From positions 1 through 38,545 of the forward strand of contig CANFYL010000006.1 of the NCBI GenBank assembly GCA_947451285.1: a stretch of 38,545 nt of DNA. Direction: 5' to 3'. Position numbers and translations under genes: made by a program. Origin of the DNA: Comamonadaceae bacterium (GTDB lineage: Bacteria; Pseudomonadota; Gammaproteobacteria; Burkholderiales; Burkholderiaceae_C). Below are positions 1 through 8,654 of this stretch, piece by piece. Below the pieces are notes generated by a model. The model was given only the letters and a program-made list of their open reading frames with translations. It was not told the DNA's origin and made no database searches. Within the stretch, counting starts at the first letter, position 1, and every line of letters begins with the position of its first letter.

Positions 1-623
1 CCGGTGTTGAGCACCACGATGTCGTCGGCCAAGCCCATGGCGAGTTCGAAGTTTTGTTCCACCAAGATGATGGACAAACCTTCTGACTTGAGTTTGGCGA
101 TGCCACGTGAAACCTCGGCCACGATGAGCGGCGCCAAGCCTTCCGAGGGCTCGTCGAGCAACAGCACATCGGGGTTGCCCATCAGGGCACGGCCAATCAC
201 CAGCATTTGTTGTTCGCCCCCCGACAAGGTGCCTGCGCGCTGCTTGTGGCGTGGCAGCAGCTGCGGGAATAGCTCGTACACACGCTCGCGCGTCCAAGGG
301 TGGGCAATGTCGCGCTGTTGTTCGGCCACGAGGAGGTTTTCTTCCACGCTCAGGCTGGCAAACACGCGGCGGCCTTGTGGTACCAAGCGGATGCCGCGCT
401 TGGCAATCGCCTCAGGTGGCATGGCGCCAATGGACTCGCCGTTGAGCAGCACCTGTCCGCCCGAACAAGGCAACAGACCTGCCATGGTGAGCATGGTGGT
501 GGTTTTGCCCGCACCGTTGCGCCCAAGCAGGGCCAGCACATGGCCTTTTTTCAAATTAAACGACACGCCATGCAGCACATGGCTGTCGCCGTAATGCGCA
601 TGGATGGCGTCCAGGGTCAACAT
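1..623 (-). CDS. livF: Branched-chain amino acid-type ABC transporter ATPase LivF (partial)
   Basis: This is the second ATPase of a high-affinity branched-chain amino acid/amide-type importer, which powers uptake from the cytoplasmic face of the membrane. The ATG at 621-623 lies one base after the livG stop. About 207 residues are visible and the C-terminus runs off the left edge; LivF proteins are usually about 235 residues. Walker A GRNGAGKTT is near residues 34-42. The signature LSGGEQQM and Walker B VLLLDEPSEGL follow, and the switch region reads LVEQN, with Gln where other ABC ATPases have His, as is normal for LivF. It is the last visible gene of the operon that also carries livG, livM, livH and the binding protein. 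The transported compound cannot be read from the ATPase. Confidence 0.95.
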   Translation of the reverse strand, partial: MLTLDAIHAHYGDSHVLHGVSFNLKKGHVLALLGRNGAGKTTTMLTMAGLLPCSGGQVLLNGESIGAMPPEAIAKRGIRLVPQGRRVFASLSVEENLLVAEQQRDIAHPWTRERVYELFPQLLPRHKQRAGTLSGGEQQMLVIGRALMGNPDVLLLDEPSEGLAPLIVAEVSRGIAKLKSEGLSIILVEQNFELAMGLADDIVVLNT

Positions 624-624
624 A

Positions 625-1365
625 TCAGTGGCCAAGGTAGACCTCCCGGGTACGCGGGTGGTTGACCACGGTCTCGCGGTCACCTTCCACAATCAAGCTG
701 CCGTAATGCAGCACTGCAATTTGTTCGGCAAAGGCCAAGGCCACGTCCATGTCGTGCTCGATCATCACGATGGTGGTGGTCTTAGGGAGTGCAGCCACCA
801 AATCACGCACGATGATGCGCTCGTCATGCGACAAGCCCGCCAGCGGCTCATCGAGCAACAACAAGCGCGGCGATTGGGCCATGGCCACCGCAATCTCGAC
901 CCGGCGTTGCTCGCCGTAAGAGATTTCGCTGGCGGCCAAATGTGCGCTGTCTTTCAAGCCCACCGAATCCAAGATGGTCTCGGCTTGTTGGTACAGGGTG
1001 TCATCGAGCGTCAACGGACTGAACGCCTGAAAACGCCGTGGGCTCACGCCCAACAAAGACAAGGCCACGTTGTGCAACAAGCTGTCTTTGGGAAACAAGG
1101 TGATGATCTGGTAGGTGCGGCTCACCCCGGCGTGGGCACGCCGATGAACCGGCTGGTGGGTGACGTCTTCGCCAAACACCTTGATGCTGCCCGAGTCGGG
1201 TTGCAACTCGCCCGAGATTTGATTGAACAGCGTGGTTTTGCCTGCGCCATTGGGGCCAATGATGAGGCGACGCTCACCGGGTTTGACTGCAAAGGAGACG
1301 TCTTGCGTGACCTTGACGCCGCCAAAGCTTTTGCACAGATGGCTGATTTCAAGCGCGTAGGTCAT
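625..1365 (-). CDS. livG: Branched-chain amino acid-type ABC transporter ATPase LivG
   Basis: First ATPase of the Liv-type importer, 246 residues, a normal length for LivG. The ATG at 1363-1365 overlaps the livM stop by 4 bp, which suggests translational coupling. A longer open frame continues upstream through livM but is not the real N-terminus, because the LivG homology begins at MTYALEISHL. Walker A GPNGAGKTT is near residues 37-45. The signature is SYGEQRR, Walker B is LLLLDEPLAGL, and the H-loop is in MIEHDM. It should form a heterodimer with LivF beneath the LivH/LivM permease pair. Confidence 0.96.
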   Translation of the reverse strand: MTYALEISHLCKSFGGVKVTQDVSFAVKPGERRLIIGPNGAGKTTLFNQISGELQPDSGSIKVFGEDVTHQPVHRRAHAGVSRTYQIITLFPKDSLLHNVALSLLGVSPRRFQAFSPLTLDDTLYQQAETILDSVGLKDSAHLAASEISYGEQRRVEIAVAMAQSPRLLLLDEPLAGLSHDERIIVRDLVAALPKTTTIVMIEHDMDVALAFAEQIAVLHYGSLIVEGDRETVVNHPRTREVYLGH

Positions 1366-2300
1366 GCCTTGCTCCCGCCATGAAAACGTTTCTTCCACAC
1401 ATCCACGGCAGACACCAAGCCTGCAGGCATGAAGATCACGATGAACAAGAACACCAGGCCCAGCAGCATGTTCCAACGCTCCACGTACGCAGACGCGTAG
1501 TTCTTGAGCATCACCACCACCAAGGCACCCAGCAGCGGCCCCACCAAGGTGCCCGAGCCGCCAGCGATCACGCACAGCAAGGCTTCGGCAGAGACGGTGA
1601 TGGCCATCACGCTGGGGTGGATGTATTTATGGAAATACACGTACAGCAAACCGGCCACAGCGCCCAAAAAGCTCGCAATCACAAACGTGGTCCAGCGGAT
1701 GGCCCACACGTTGTAGCCCAGCGCGCTCATGCGGCGCGCTTGGTCGCGCGTGCCGCGAATGGACACACCAAAGGGCGAGCGAATCAACACGCTGATGGCA
1801 TACACACAGGCGCAGGTGATGAGCAATGCGAACCAGTAAAAGTTGTTGCTGATGTCGAGGTCAATGCCAAACGGATGAGGACGCGTCAGGCCCGACAAGC
1901 CGTTGTCGCCGTTGGTGACCGACACCCAGCGGTAGCCCAAGCCCCACACAATTTGCGACAAGGCCAAGGTCAACATCAAAAAGCCCAGGCCCGTGGCACG
2001 CAATGCGATCCAACCAAACACCATGCCAATGAAGGTGGTGAGCAGCAAGGCCGCAGGGGCCGTGATGGTGTGGTCAAGTCCCATCTTGATCGACAGCCAA
2101 GCCGATATGTAAGCCGACAAGCCCATGTAGGTGGCGTGCCCGAGCGAGGTCAACCCAGCGTAGCCCACCAACAGGTTGAGGCCGGACGCAAAGATGACGG
2201 CAATGAGGATTTGGCTGCCCAGGTTGACGAAGTATTCGCCAGAGACCAAGGGCAGCACAGCGAGAAATACGATGCCCAACAGCACCCACACACGGTTCAT
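1362..2300 (-). CDS. livM: Branched-chain amino acid-type ABC transporter permease LivM
   Basis: Inner-membrane permease of the Liv-type importer, 312 residues. The protein is a series of hydrophobic membrane segments. It has the conserved GLNLLVGYAGLTSLGHATYM stretch near the N-terminus and a GTRDQARRMSALG loop, where the cytoplasmic ATPase is expected to dock. The C-terminus ends in a hydrophobic helix followed by a basic tail. It overlaps livH upstream and livG downstream by 4 bp each, so the four transporter genes are probably translated as a coupled set. Family membership is clear; the substrate is unknown. Confidence 0.95.
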   Translation of the reverse strand: MNRVWVLLGIVFLAVLPLVSGEYFVNLGSQILIAVIFASGLNLLVGYAGLTSLGHATYMGLSAYISAWLSIKMGLDHTITAPAALLLTTFIGMVFGWIALRATGLGFLMLTLALSQIVWGLGYRWVSVTNGDNGLSGLTRPHPFGIDLDISNNFYWFALLITCACVYAISVLIRSPFGVSIRGTRDQARRMSALGYNVWAIRWTTFVIASFLGAVAGLLYVYFHKYIHPSVMAITVSAEALLCVIAGGSGTLVGPLLGALVVVMLKNYASAYVERWNMLLGLVFLFIVIFMPAGLVSAVDVWKKRFHGGSKA

Positions 2301-3157
2301 GTTGTGACTCTTCCAAAGAGGCCTTGCGGCTTGAAGGCAATGACCACCACCATGGGCAGAAACAAGATGACGTAGGCCAAATCAGGAATGAGCGCAATGC
2401 CAAAGGTGTAGATAAAGCCCACAATGAAACTGGCCACAAAGGTGCCGATCAAGCTGCCGACGCCGCCCAGAATCACAACGATCAAGGCCAAGGGCAACAT
2501 GTCAGCGTCCAAGCCCGGATAGGCATTGAAGATCGGCCCACCCAGCGCCCCACCCAAGCCTGCCAAGGCCGCCCCCAAGCAAAACACCGTGGTGAACAAA
2601 CCCGAAGCCGGAATGCCCACGGCACGCGCCATGGGCATGTCGTCCACACCCGCACGAATCATGGCGCCCAAGCGGGTGCGCTCCATCAACAGGTACAGCA
2701 ACACACCCACCACGATGGAAAAACCCAGCACCACCAAACGATAGGTGGGAAATCTCAGGTTGAACATTTCCATCGGCGCCTGAAACATTGACGGGGTTTG
2801 GATTGGCAGTGGATCGCCTCCCCAAATCATCAAACACAGATCGGCCACCACAAACGACAGCCCCAAGGTGGCCAGCACCTGACCTTGGGCGTTGTTGGTG
2901 AGGCGACGCAAGATGAATCGCTCAATCAAACCGCCCACTACCGCCATGGTCAACATCGCGGCACATGCGGCCAGCGCCAGGCCGTGCCCTGCACGAATCA
3001 TGGACGCAGCCACGTAGGCGCCCAACATGAACAAGGAACCGTGGGTCAGATTGGCAATGCGCATCAAACCGAAGATGAGCGCAAATCCGGAGGACAGCAT
3101 GAACAACAGTCCTCCGAATGCCAAGCTGTTGAGGGTTTGAATGACCCAAATCTGCAT
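2297..3157 (-). CDS. livH: Branched-chain amino acid-type ABC transporter permease LivH
   Basis: Second inner-membrane permease of the importer, 286 residues, the usual LivH size. It opens with MQIWVIQTLNSLAFGGLLFM and continues with the LivH-type segment FALIFGLMRIANLTHGSLFM. Several further membrane spans follow. The conserved loop RTRLGAMIRAGVDD is the expected contact for the ATPase. The gene begins 15 bp after the binding-protein gene and overlaps livM by 4 bp. It pairs with LivM to form the translocation pore. Confidence 0.95.
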   Translation of the reverse strand: MQIWVIQTLNSLAFGGLLFMLSSGFALIFGLMRIANLTHGSLFMLGAYVAASMIRAGHGLALAACAAMLTMAVVGGLIERFILRRLTNNAQGQVLATLGLSFVVADLCLMIWGGDPLPIQTPSMFQAPMEMFNLRFPTYRLVVLGFSIVVGVLLYLLMERTRLGAMIRAGVDDMPMARAVGIPASGLFTTVFCLGAALAGLGGALGGPIFNAYPGLDADMLPLALIVVILGGVGSLIGTFVASFIVGFIYTFGIALIPDLAYVILFLPMVVVIAFKPQGLFGRVTT

Positions 3158-3172
3158 GATGAACCTTGCGCT

Positions 3173-4417
3173 TTAAGACTCGAGGTTTTTGGCGGGTGGC
3201 CAATCACGCGAGTAGACCGGATTGCCCAAGAACTGCTTGGTGTCGTAGGTCCAGAACTGACTCACGTTGGGATAGGTCTTGATCACCGAGTTGACCAAGC
3301 GGCCTTCTTTGCGCGCCACCTGGCGGATGTACACATCACCCACCACGTTGCCAAACTCATCAAACTTCACGTTGCCACGTGCGGTGGCAATGTTGGTTTT
3401 CTTCAAGGCGGCCATCAGTGCGTCGCGGTCGGTGACCTTGCCGCCAATCGCTTTGACGGCGGCTTCCAAGATGGCACCGCTCACATAGGTGCCCGAGGCG
3501 TAGTAACCGGGGTCGTAGCTGAACTGCTTGCGGAAAGCGGGGGCGAATTTGGCGTTGATGGGGTTGTCCAACTCGGCCGAGTACCAGCACACGGTTTGGA
3601 TGCCCAGGGCTTCGTCGCCCATATTGCGCAGAACGGCTTCGTCGAGCGCGGTCATGCCGCCCACGATGGTCATTTTGTTGCGCAGACCGTATTCGTTGAA
3701 CTGGCGCACAAAGCGGAAACCGTTGGAGCCGGCAAAACCCAAGAAGATGCCATCGACATCGGTCTTGAGTTGCGCCAAGAAGCTACCGTAGTCAGGCGCA
3801 GTGAGTGGCGGGAACATTTTTTGAACAATCTTGCCGCCGTTTTCTTCGAACACGCGCTGAAAGCCCGCGTTCATTTCGTGGCCGTAGGCAATGTCGTCAG
3901 CGATCATGGCCATGCGCTTGAACTTCAAGGTTTTGGCGCAATGGTCGGCCATCACATGCGAGCACTGTGACGACGACGAGGTGGCACGCACAAACCAAGG
4001 GTTGGGCTTGCGCTGGGTCATGTCGTCGGCGGCAGCCACCGACAAGGTGGGTATTTTTTGGGCCTTGATGTAGTCATCAATGGCCAAAGCTTCAAACGCA
4101 GCCAAGGGGCCCATCAACACATGCACCTTGTTGAGCTCCACCAGTTCTTGCACTTTGGACTTGGCTGTGGCGGGCACACCGCCCGTATCGGCCACGAAGA
4201 GTTGCACTTTCTGGCCGGCCATCATGTTGTTGCGCTCAGCCAAGTACATGACCAAGGCGCGCTCCATGTCGATGCCGCCTGAAGCCAAGGGACCGGTTTT
4301 AACGGTCAACAGACCTAAACGAATGCCCTCGCCCGCTTGGGCTTGTGCGCCCATAGGCAAGGCCATGGTCACGCCGGCAGCTGCCGTGGTTTGTAAAAAG
4401 TCGCGTCTTGTGGTCAT
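3173..4417 (-). CDS. ABC transporter periplasmic substrate-binding protein (LivK/Peripla_BP_6 type)
   Basis: Periplasmic binding protein of the importer, 414 residues. The N-terminus carries TRRDFLQ followed by a hydrophobic stretch ending in AQA, which fits a twin-arginine export signal. The mature part has the type I periplasmic-binding fold features of the LivK/AmiC/UrtA group, including LGLLTVKTGPLASGGIDME and VLMGPLAAFEALAI. The start is supported by AGGAG a few bases upstream of the ATG at 4415-4417. It lies between the hydrolase gene and livH. Binding proteins of this group take amino acids, amides, urea or aromatic acids. The neighbouring hydrolase and monooxygenase argue for a non-amino-acid organic substrate, but that is inference. 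Confidence 0.92.
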   Translation of the reverse strand: MTTRRDFLQTTAAAGVTMALPMGAQAQAGEGIRLGLLTVKTGPLASGGIDMERALVMYLAERNNMMAGQKVQLFVADTGGVPATAKSKVQELVELNKVHVLMGPLAAFEALAIDDYIKAQKIPTLSVAAADDMTQRKPNPWFVRATSSSSQCSHVMADHCAKTLKFKRMAMIADDIAYGHEMNAGFQRVFEENGGKIVQKMFPPLTAPDYGSFLAQLKTDVDGIFLGFAGSNGFRFVRQFNEYGLRNKMTIVGGMTALDEAVLRNMGDEALGIQTVCWYSAELDNPINAKFAPAFRKQFSYDPGYYASGTYVSGAILEAAVKAIGGKVTDRDALMAALKKTNIATARGNVKFDEFGNVVGDVYIRQVARKEGRLVNSVIKTYPNVSQFWTYDTKQFLGNPVYSRDWPPAKNLES

Positions 4418-4486
4418 GTGTGTCTCCTGATGTGGATGCGGTGAAAGAAAGAACTCACTGGGTGATCGGACTTCCTCTGTGGGAAG

Positions 4487-6271
4487 TTAGGGGTTGCGCC
4501 CTCGCGGGATGACGGGCAGCAGCAAGTATGGCTGCGCGTCGGCATCAAAATGAACGGTAGTTTCCCCGTCAAACACCGCACGCGGTCTGTCGCGTGGGTC
4601 GTTGTGCAAGAAAGGGCCACAACCGAGCAATTCGTTTTTGAAGTTGGACAACTTCAAACCGGTTTTCTCGGCGTAGATGTAATCACGCCCACGCACCGAC
4701 AGCGCCAGGCGGTGGCCTGCGGGGATGACGATGGAGGTGGGCCACAGTTCCACATCCAGCGTCACCGCTTGACCCGGTGTCAAAGGCTGGGGCTGGGTGT
4801 GCGTGTGGTAGGGACGGTAGGGGCGCGTCAGCTCGGCATCCAAGGCGCGATGCGACGCACGCAACCAACCCTGGGCCACCGGCGTGTGCGGATCGATCGC
4901 ACCGGCAAAGGTGAGTTCACGCAGATCGGGGGTCAACACCCGCAACACCAAAAACACATCGGCGTCGGTGGTGCTCGACGACACCTTGAGTTGCGCCGCC
5001 AAGGGGCCGGTCAACTCCATGTCGTGGCTCAGCGGTGCCGACACAAAACTCAACCCATCGCCCATGGCCTGAAAGCTCAAGCGCCCGTTCGTGGTTGGGG
5101 CTTGCTCGGACAAAGACTGGTCATGCGCTGACAAATACATCTTGGTCCATTGCGTCTGCGGCAAGGGCCAGTTGCTGTCGGTGCGTTCTTCAAAACGCTT
5201 GGGATGGCGCACTTGCAAGCGCACGGGCGGCTCTTGGTCCCAGCCGTTGGCTTCGCCTTTGAGGAAATGGGCGAAGAAGCGCTTTTGAATCTGAATGCCG
5301 TAGTCGGTGTAGAAGTGAGTCCAGTGCTCCAGGCCATGCATCTCCAGCCACTTGTGCTTGGATGCGGCGCGCATGAAGCTCTCGGAATTGCCCCGCAAAT
5401 GCAAGCCCTGGCCACCCCAGTTGCCGGCCGACAAAAACGGCACGGTGATCTTGTCCCACTGGGCTGAGCGTTCGCGGTGGTAGGCGTCGTCTTCGGGGTG
5501 CGACAAGATGTCTTGACCGAACTGGCAGCGGTTGGTGGCCAGCTCGGCATCGGACAACGTCACGTCACCACACACCAGGGCGCCGGTGGCTGGGCTCTTG
5601 GGGCCGCGCTCGCCCAAACCGTACTGCACGGTTTTGACTTGCATGTCGTACCAGTTGTCCCAAAAGGTGGACACGATGCCACCGTGGTGGGTCATGTCGC
5701 GGTACCAATCGGCGGCGCCCTCCCAAATGCACATGGCCGTGAGGTGCTTGGGCTGGCGACTGGCCACTTGCCACTGGTTGATGCCAAAGTAAGACACACC
5801 CGACAACCCCACTTTGCCGTTGGACCAGCCCTGCTGGCCTGCCCATTCGATACAGGCCACAAAGTCATCTGTTTCACGCGGGGAGAAATGGTCCACATAG
5901 CCCGGTGAGCGGCCACAACCACGCGAGTCAACGCGCACGCACACGTAACCGTCGGGCACCCATTTTTCAGGGTCAACCACTTCCCAGTTTTGAAACAGGT
6001 TGGATGAGCCGTGCGGCACATCGGGGTGCTCGCTGACCATTTTTTGCCAAGCGCTGGGGTAGCCTTCTTGAAAGGCCAAACCTTTGGCATAGGGCCCGTA
6101 GCTCAACAGCACCGGGTATTGCCCCGGTGCAATGGGACGAAACACATCGGCACGCAGCACCAAGCCATCGTCCATCTGAATCGGCACATCCCAATCGATG
6201 GTCATGCCAGCGCGAACTTCGGTGAATGAACTGTTGCTGGGGGCGGTCAAGTGGAGCTCCAACGCATTCAA
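4487..6271 (-). CDS. CocE/NonD family serine hydrolase (X-Pro dipeptidyl-peptidase S15-like)
   Basis: Alpha/beta-hydrolase that probably cleaves an ester or amide bond, 594 residues from a TTG start at 6271. An in-frame ATG at 6203-6205, just before the family's usual N-terminal strand (MTIDWDVPIQMDDG), is an alternative start; neither site has a strong ribosome-binding site. The nucleophile motif GVSYFG places the catalytic Ser at about residue 160. The VRVDSRGCGRSPG segment is typical of CocE/S15 enzymes. A likely catalytic His is in LEHWTHFY. The C-terminal part is the beta-sandwich (jelly-roll) domain of this family. It sits 9 bp after the monooxygenase gene and upstream of the importer, so it may hydrolyse the imported compound or a product of the monooxygenase. 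The substrate is unknown. Confidence 0.9.
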   Translation of the reverse strand: MNALELHLTAPSNSSFTEVRAGMTIDWDVPIQMDDGLVLRADVFRPIAPGQYPVLLSYGPYAKGLAFQEGYPSAWQKMVSEHPDVPHGSSNLFQNWEVVDPEKWVPDGYVCVRVDSRGCGRSPGYVDHFSPRETDDFVACIEWAGQQGWSNGKVGLSGVSYFGINQWQVASRQPKHLTAMCIWEGAADWYRDMTHHGGIVSTFWDNWYDMQVKTVQYGLGERGPKSPATGALVCGDVTLSDAELATNRCQFGQDILSHPEDDAYHRERSAQWDKITVPFLSAGNWGGQGLHLRGNSESFMRAASKHKWLEMHGLEHWTHFYTDYGIQIQKRFFAHFLKGEANGWDQEPPVRLQVRHPKRFEERTDSNWPLPQTQWTKMYLSAHDQSLSEQAPTTNGRLSFQAMGDGLSFVSAPLSHDMELTGPLAAQLKVSSSTTDADVFLVLRVLTPDLRELTFAGAIDPHTPVAQGWLRASHRALDAELTRPYRPYHTHTQPQPLTPGQAVTLDVELWPTSIVIPAGHRLALSVRGRDYIYAEKTGLKLSNFKNELLGCGPFLHNDPRDRPRAVFDGETTVHFDADAQPYLLLPVIPRGRNP

Positions 6272-6280
6272 CGGGATGGG

Positions 6281-7369
6281 TCAGCGGCCAATGGCGGCGT
6301 TGACGCGTGGCATCACCTCATTGGCAAACAGCTCCATCGAGCGTTTGCCCAAGGCGGGGTCCATCCAGTCGTGGCAGGCGTACAAGAGGTTGCCAAAGTC
6401 GCCCACGTGCTCGCGGAAGGCCAAGATCTGATCCACCACCGAGTTGACCGTGCCGGCCAACACCAAGCGTTGGGTCACATAGTCAGGGGTGACCAAGGCG
6501 TCGTCCATGTTGGGGTCGGTCTTGAACAAATTGCTGCGTCCGCCGTTGAGCATCTTGCGCACCAACTGCTTGAAGTAAAAGTGATAAGGACCGCCCTCTT
6601 CCAAGCCATAGCGCTTGGCGGTGGCGTCGTCGTCAGCCACAAAAATGCTCTTGGCCACGCGCCACTCGCTCGGGCTGGCGACGGCTCCGACGGCCTCGCG
6701 ACCTTCCACATACTTGGGCCAGTGGGTCTTGACCCACTCGGGCATGAGGAAGTTGGCGGAAATAGGCTGCCAGCCGCGCTTGGCCATTTCGGTCACGCCC
6801 TTGGAAAACGGAGCCACCGCCGTGCCCACGATCAGCGGATGCGGGCGTTGGTAAGGCTTCATGATGTAGCCTTGACCGATTTCAGGCAGCATGGTTTTGC
6901 CCACGGAAATTTTCCAGAACTCACCATCGATGTCGTACGGCGGATCGGACTCCCAAATTTTCAACACCGTGTTGATGCTCTCGACAAACATGGCGTTGCG
7001 GTCTTTGCCAAAGTTGCCAAACACTTCGGCGTCAGACATCAAGCCACCAGGGCTGATGCCCATGATGAAGCGGCCCTTGAGCATGTGGTCCATCATGGCG
7101 GCCTGCGCGGCAATGGCTGCAGGATGGGCGTTGGGCATGTTGATGGTGCCTGTGCCCAGCATGATGTTTTTGGTTTCAGAAATCAGGCTGGCCAAAAAGA
7201 TCATGCTCGACGTGACCGTCTCAGCGGCATCGGTGACGTGCTCGCCCACATAGGCCTCGCTGTAACCACAACGGTCAGCCAACAAAATGGCTTCGCGGTC
7301 TTCGGCCAGCGTCTCGCCAATGTTTCGTCCGGGGGGATGCAAGGGCATCATGAACATGCTGTGTTTCAA
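6281..7369 (-). CDS. LLM-class flavin-dependent monooxygenase
   Basis: Bacterial-luciferase-like monooxygenase, 362 residues, which uses reduced flavin and oxygen to oxidise an organic substrate. The start is TTG at 7367-7369, supported by AAGGAG at 7376-7381 on the minus strand at ideal spacing. The N-terminal region has the family pattern AILLADRCGYSEAYVGEHV. A TGTINMPNAHPA segment and GRFIMGISPGG follow, resembling limonene 1,2-monooxygenase-like and alkanal monooxygenase-like members. The flavin reductase immediately upstream in the same operon is the natural source of reduced flavin, making this a two-component monooxygenase. The real substrate is not identifiable. Confidence 0.93.
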   Translation of the reverse strand: MKHSMFMMPLHPPGRNIGETLAEDREAILLADRCGYSEAYVGEHVTDAAETVTSSMIFLASLISETKNIMLGTGTINMPNAHPAAIAAQAAMMDHMLKGRFIMGISPGGLMSDAEVFGNFGKDRNAMFVESINTVLKIWESDPPYDIDGEFWKISVGKTMLPEIGQGYIMKPYQRPHPLIVGTAVAPFSKGVTEMAKRGWQPISANFLMPEWVKTHWPKYVEGREAVGAVASPSEWRVAKSIFVADDDATAKRYGLEEGGPYHFYFKQLVRKMLNGGRSNLFKTDPNMDDALVTPDYVTQRLVLAGTVNSVVDQILAFREHVGDFGNLLYACHDWMDPALGKRSMELFANEVMPRVNAAIGR

Positions 7370-7398
7370 TGTCTTCTCCTTCGATGGTGATGGGGTGC

Positions 7399-7905
7399 TC
7401 AGGCGACGCTGTACTCAGCGCCCTGCAGGTAACTGCCTTGGCAAAACAACAAGGTGGGCTTGCGCTCGTAGGCATACTTTTCAACCTGCCCCAAAAACAA
7501 AATGTGGTCGCCGACCACCAAACGCTCAATGGTTTTGCACTCCAGCGTGGCCGCGCAATCGTGGAGCACAGGCAAACCGCCAAGACCAAAGCCGTGGTCT
7601 AAGCCTTCAAACTTGTTGGTCACCGCAGCGCTGGAAAAGCGCTTGGACAAGTCCACTTGGTCGAGCGACAAGATGTTGATGACAAAGCGTTCGGTTTGAT
7701 CGAACACATCCAAACTGGGGGAGCCTTTGACCAAGCTCCACAACACGATGGGCGGGTCCAAAGAGACTGAGCTGAACGAGTTGGCGGTGACCCCCACCAA
7801 GCGGGTTTGGGCTGTGCCAGAGGTCACAACCGTGACGCCCGTTCCAAAACTTCCAAAGGCATTGCGCAAGTCGCGCGGGTCGAAAACGGGCTTCTTGGTG
7901 TTCAT
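7399..7905 (-). CDS. Flavin reductase family protein (FMN-binding split barrel)
   Basis: Small flavin:NAD(P)H reductase, 168 residues, the usual length for the reductase of two-component monooxygenases. It shows the family pattern FGSFGTGVTVVTS, VGVTANSFSSVSLDPPIVLWSL, and the later FVINILS and GDHILFLGQV segments. It should supply reduced FMN or FAD to the LLM monooxygenase encoded 29 bp downstream. The region immediately upstream of its ATG holds stacked TGATCAC palindromes, so a promoter controlled by the adjacent TetR protein may begin here. Confidence 0.94.
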   Translation of the reverse strand: MNTKKPVFDPRDLRNAFGSFGTGVTVVTSGTAQTRLVGVTANSFSSVSLDPPIVLWSLVKGSPSLDVFDQTERFVINILSLDQVDLSKRFSSAAVTNKFEGLDHGFGLGGLPVLHDCAATLECKTIERLVVGDHILFLGQVEKYAYERKPTLLFCQGSYLQGAEYSVA

Positions 7906-7952
7906 ATGATCACTTTAAGGTGATCACGTGATCAACAGCATCAGTGATTTCC
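7906..7952. promoter_or_regulatory. Putative TetR operator: stacked TGATCAC palindromes
   Basis: The 47-bp gap between tetR and the flavin reductase contains TGATCAC (7907-7913), six bases, then GTGATCA (7920-7926), a perfect 7-bp inverted repeat. Overlapping its right arm is a perfect 14-bp palindrome, TGATCACGTGATCA, at 7921-7934. Such repeats one to three helical turns wide are typical TetR-family operators. The site abuts the reductase start codon. Binding by the neighbouring TetR protein is inference. Confidence 0.65.
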
Positions 7953-8648
7953 CTAGCTCCGGGCTTTATTTCGTGGTTTCTTGTCAGGCGTCAAGCCCAA
8001 GATCTGCGGCAAGACCACGCGCGCGCCGGCCATGAAGTGCGCAATGGTGACGCGAATCATCTCGTCCACATCGTCTTCGATCGGGACATTGAAGATCCAA
8101 CGCCGTTGACCAAAGTAAAAGATACGGGCGTTGATGCTCCACACCAACTCGGTCTCGGCAGTTTTGAGGGGCAACTCTTGCACGCTTGGCAAATTCAACT
8201 CATGGCGCAACTCGGCTGCGACCGGCTCCAAGATACGGCTGCGCAGCACATCCAGGTATTTTTTGTTGATGCTCTCACCACGCAGACCTGAGAACATGAA
8301 AATGCGCACCCAATCCCGCGTCAATGCCGCCTTGGAATACTCGATGTACAGGCTGACCAAACGCTCTTCCAAGGGGATGCTGCGGTCTTGGATGACCGAC
8401 TCCCAAAACGGGTTCCAGCGCCCCAGGTAGACCTCTTCATAAACCCGGTCAATCAAGGCGTCTTTGTTGGGAAAGTATTTGTAGAGCAGCGATTGGGTCA
8501 CCCCTAAACGCCGCGCCAACTCACGCGTGTCACCGCTGAACCCCACTTCGGCAAAAAACTCGACCGCGCCGCGCGCGATCTGCTGCTCACGCTCTTGGCT
8601 GCTGAGGCGTTTTTTTTCAGGTGGTGGGGTCTTGGAAGGCATGCGCAC
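7953..8648 (-). CDS. TetR/AcrR family transcriptional regulator
   Basis: DNA-binding repressor-type regulator of 231 residues. The N-terminal helix-turn-helix is clear in DTRELARRLGVTQSLLYKYF, followed by PNKDALIDRVY. This is the classic TetR layout after a basic, low-complexity leader. The C-terminal ligand-binding half is predicted helical and is not assignable to a known ligand. It lies between the MocA-type dehydrogenase (6-bp gap) and the flavin reductase, with the probable operator in the 47 bp downstream. The arrangement suggests ligand-controlled expression of the monooxygenase, hydrolase and importer genes. Confidence 0.93.
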   Translation of the reverse strand: MRMPSKTPPPEKKRLSSQEREQQIARGAVEFFAEVGFSGDTRELARRLGVTQSLLYKYFPNKDALIDRVYEEVYLGRWNPFWESVIQDRSIPLEERLVSLYIEYSKAALTRDWVRIFMFSGLRGESINKKYLDVLRSRILEPVAAELRHELNLPSVQELPLKTAETELVWSINARIFYFGQRRWIFNVPIEDDVDEMIRVTIAHFMAGARVVLPQILGLTPDKKPRNKARS

Positions 8649-8654
8649 AAGACC

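Noticed and set aside
1380-2375. Plus-strand open frame of about 331 codons over livM
   Set aside because: Antisense to the LivM permease. Its product is rich in His and Gln, as expected from reverse-reading a membrane protein gene.
2798-3970. Long plus-strand open frame of about 390 codons
   Set aside because: It runs antisense through livH and the binding-protein gene, which have clear homology. Its translation is His/Gln/Gly-rich with no family pattern, a common artefact of GC-biased antisense frames.
6251-7390. Long plus-strand open frame of about 379 codons
   Set aside because: It is antisense to the LLM monooxygenase, whose TTG start has a strong ribosome-binding site and clear family motifs. 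The antisense product is His/Gly/Val-rich and shows no domain.
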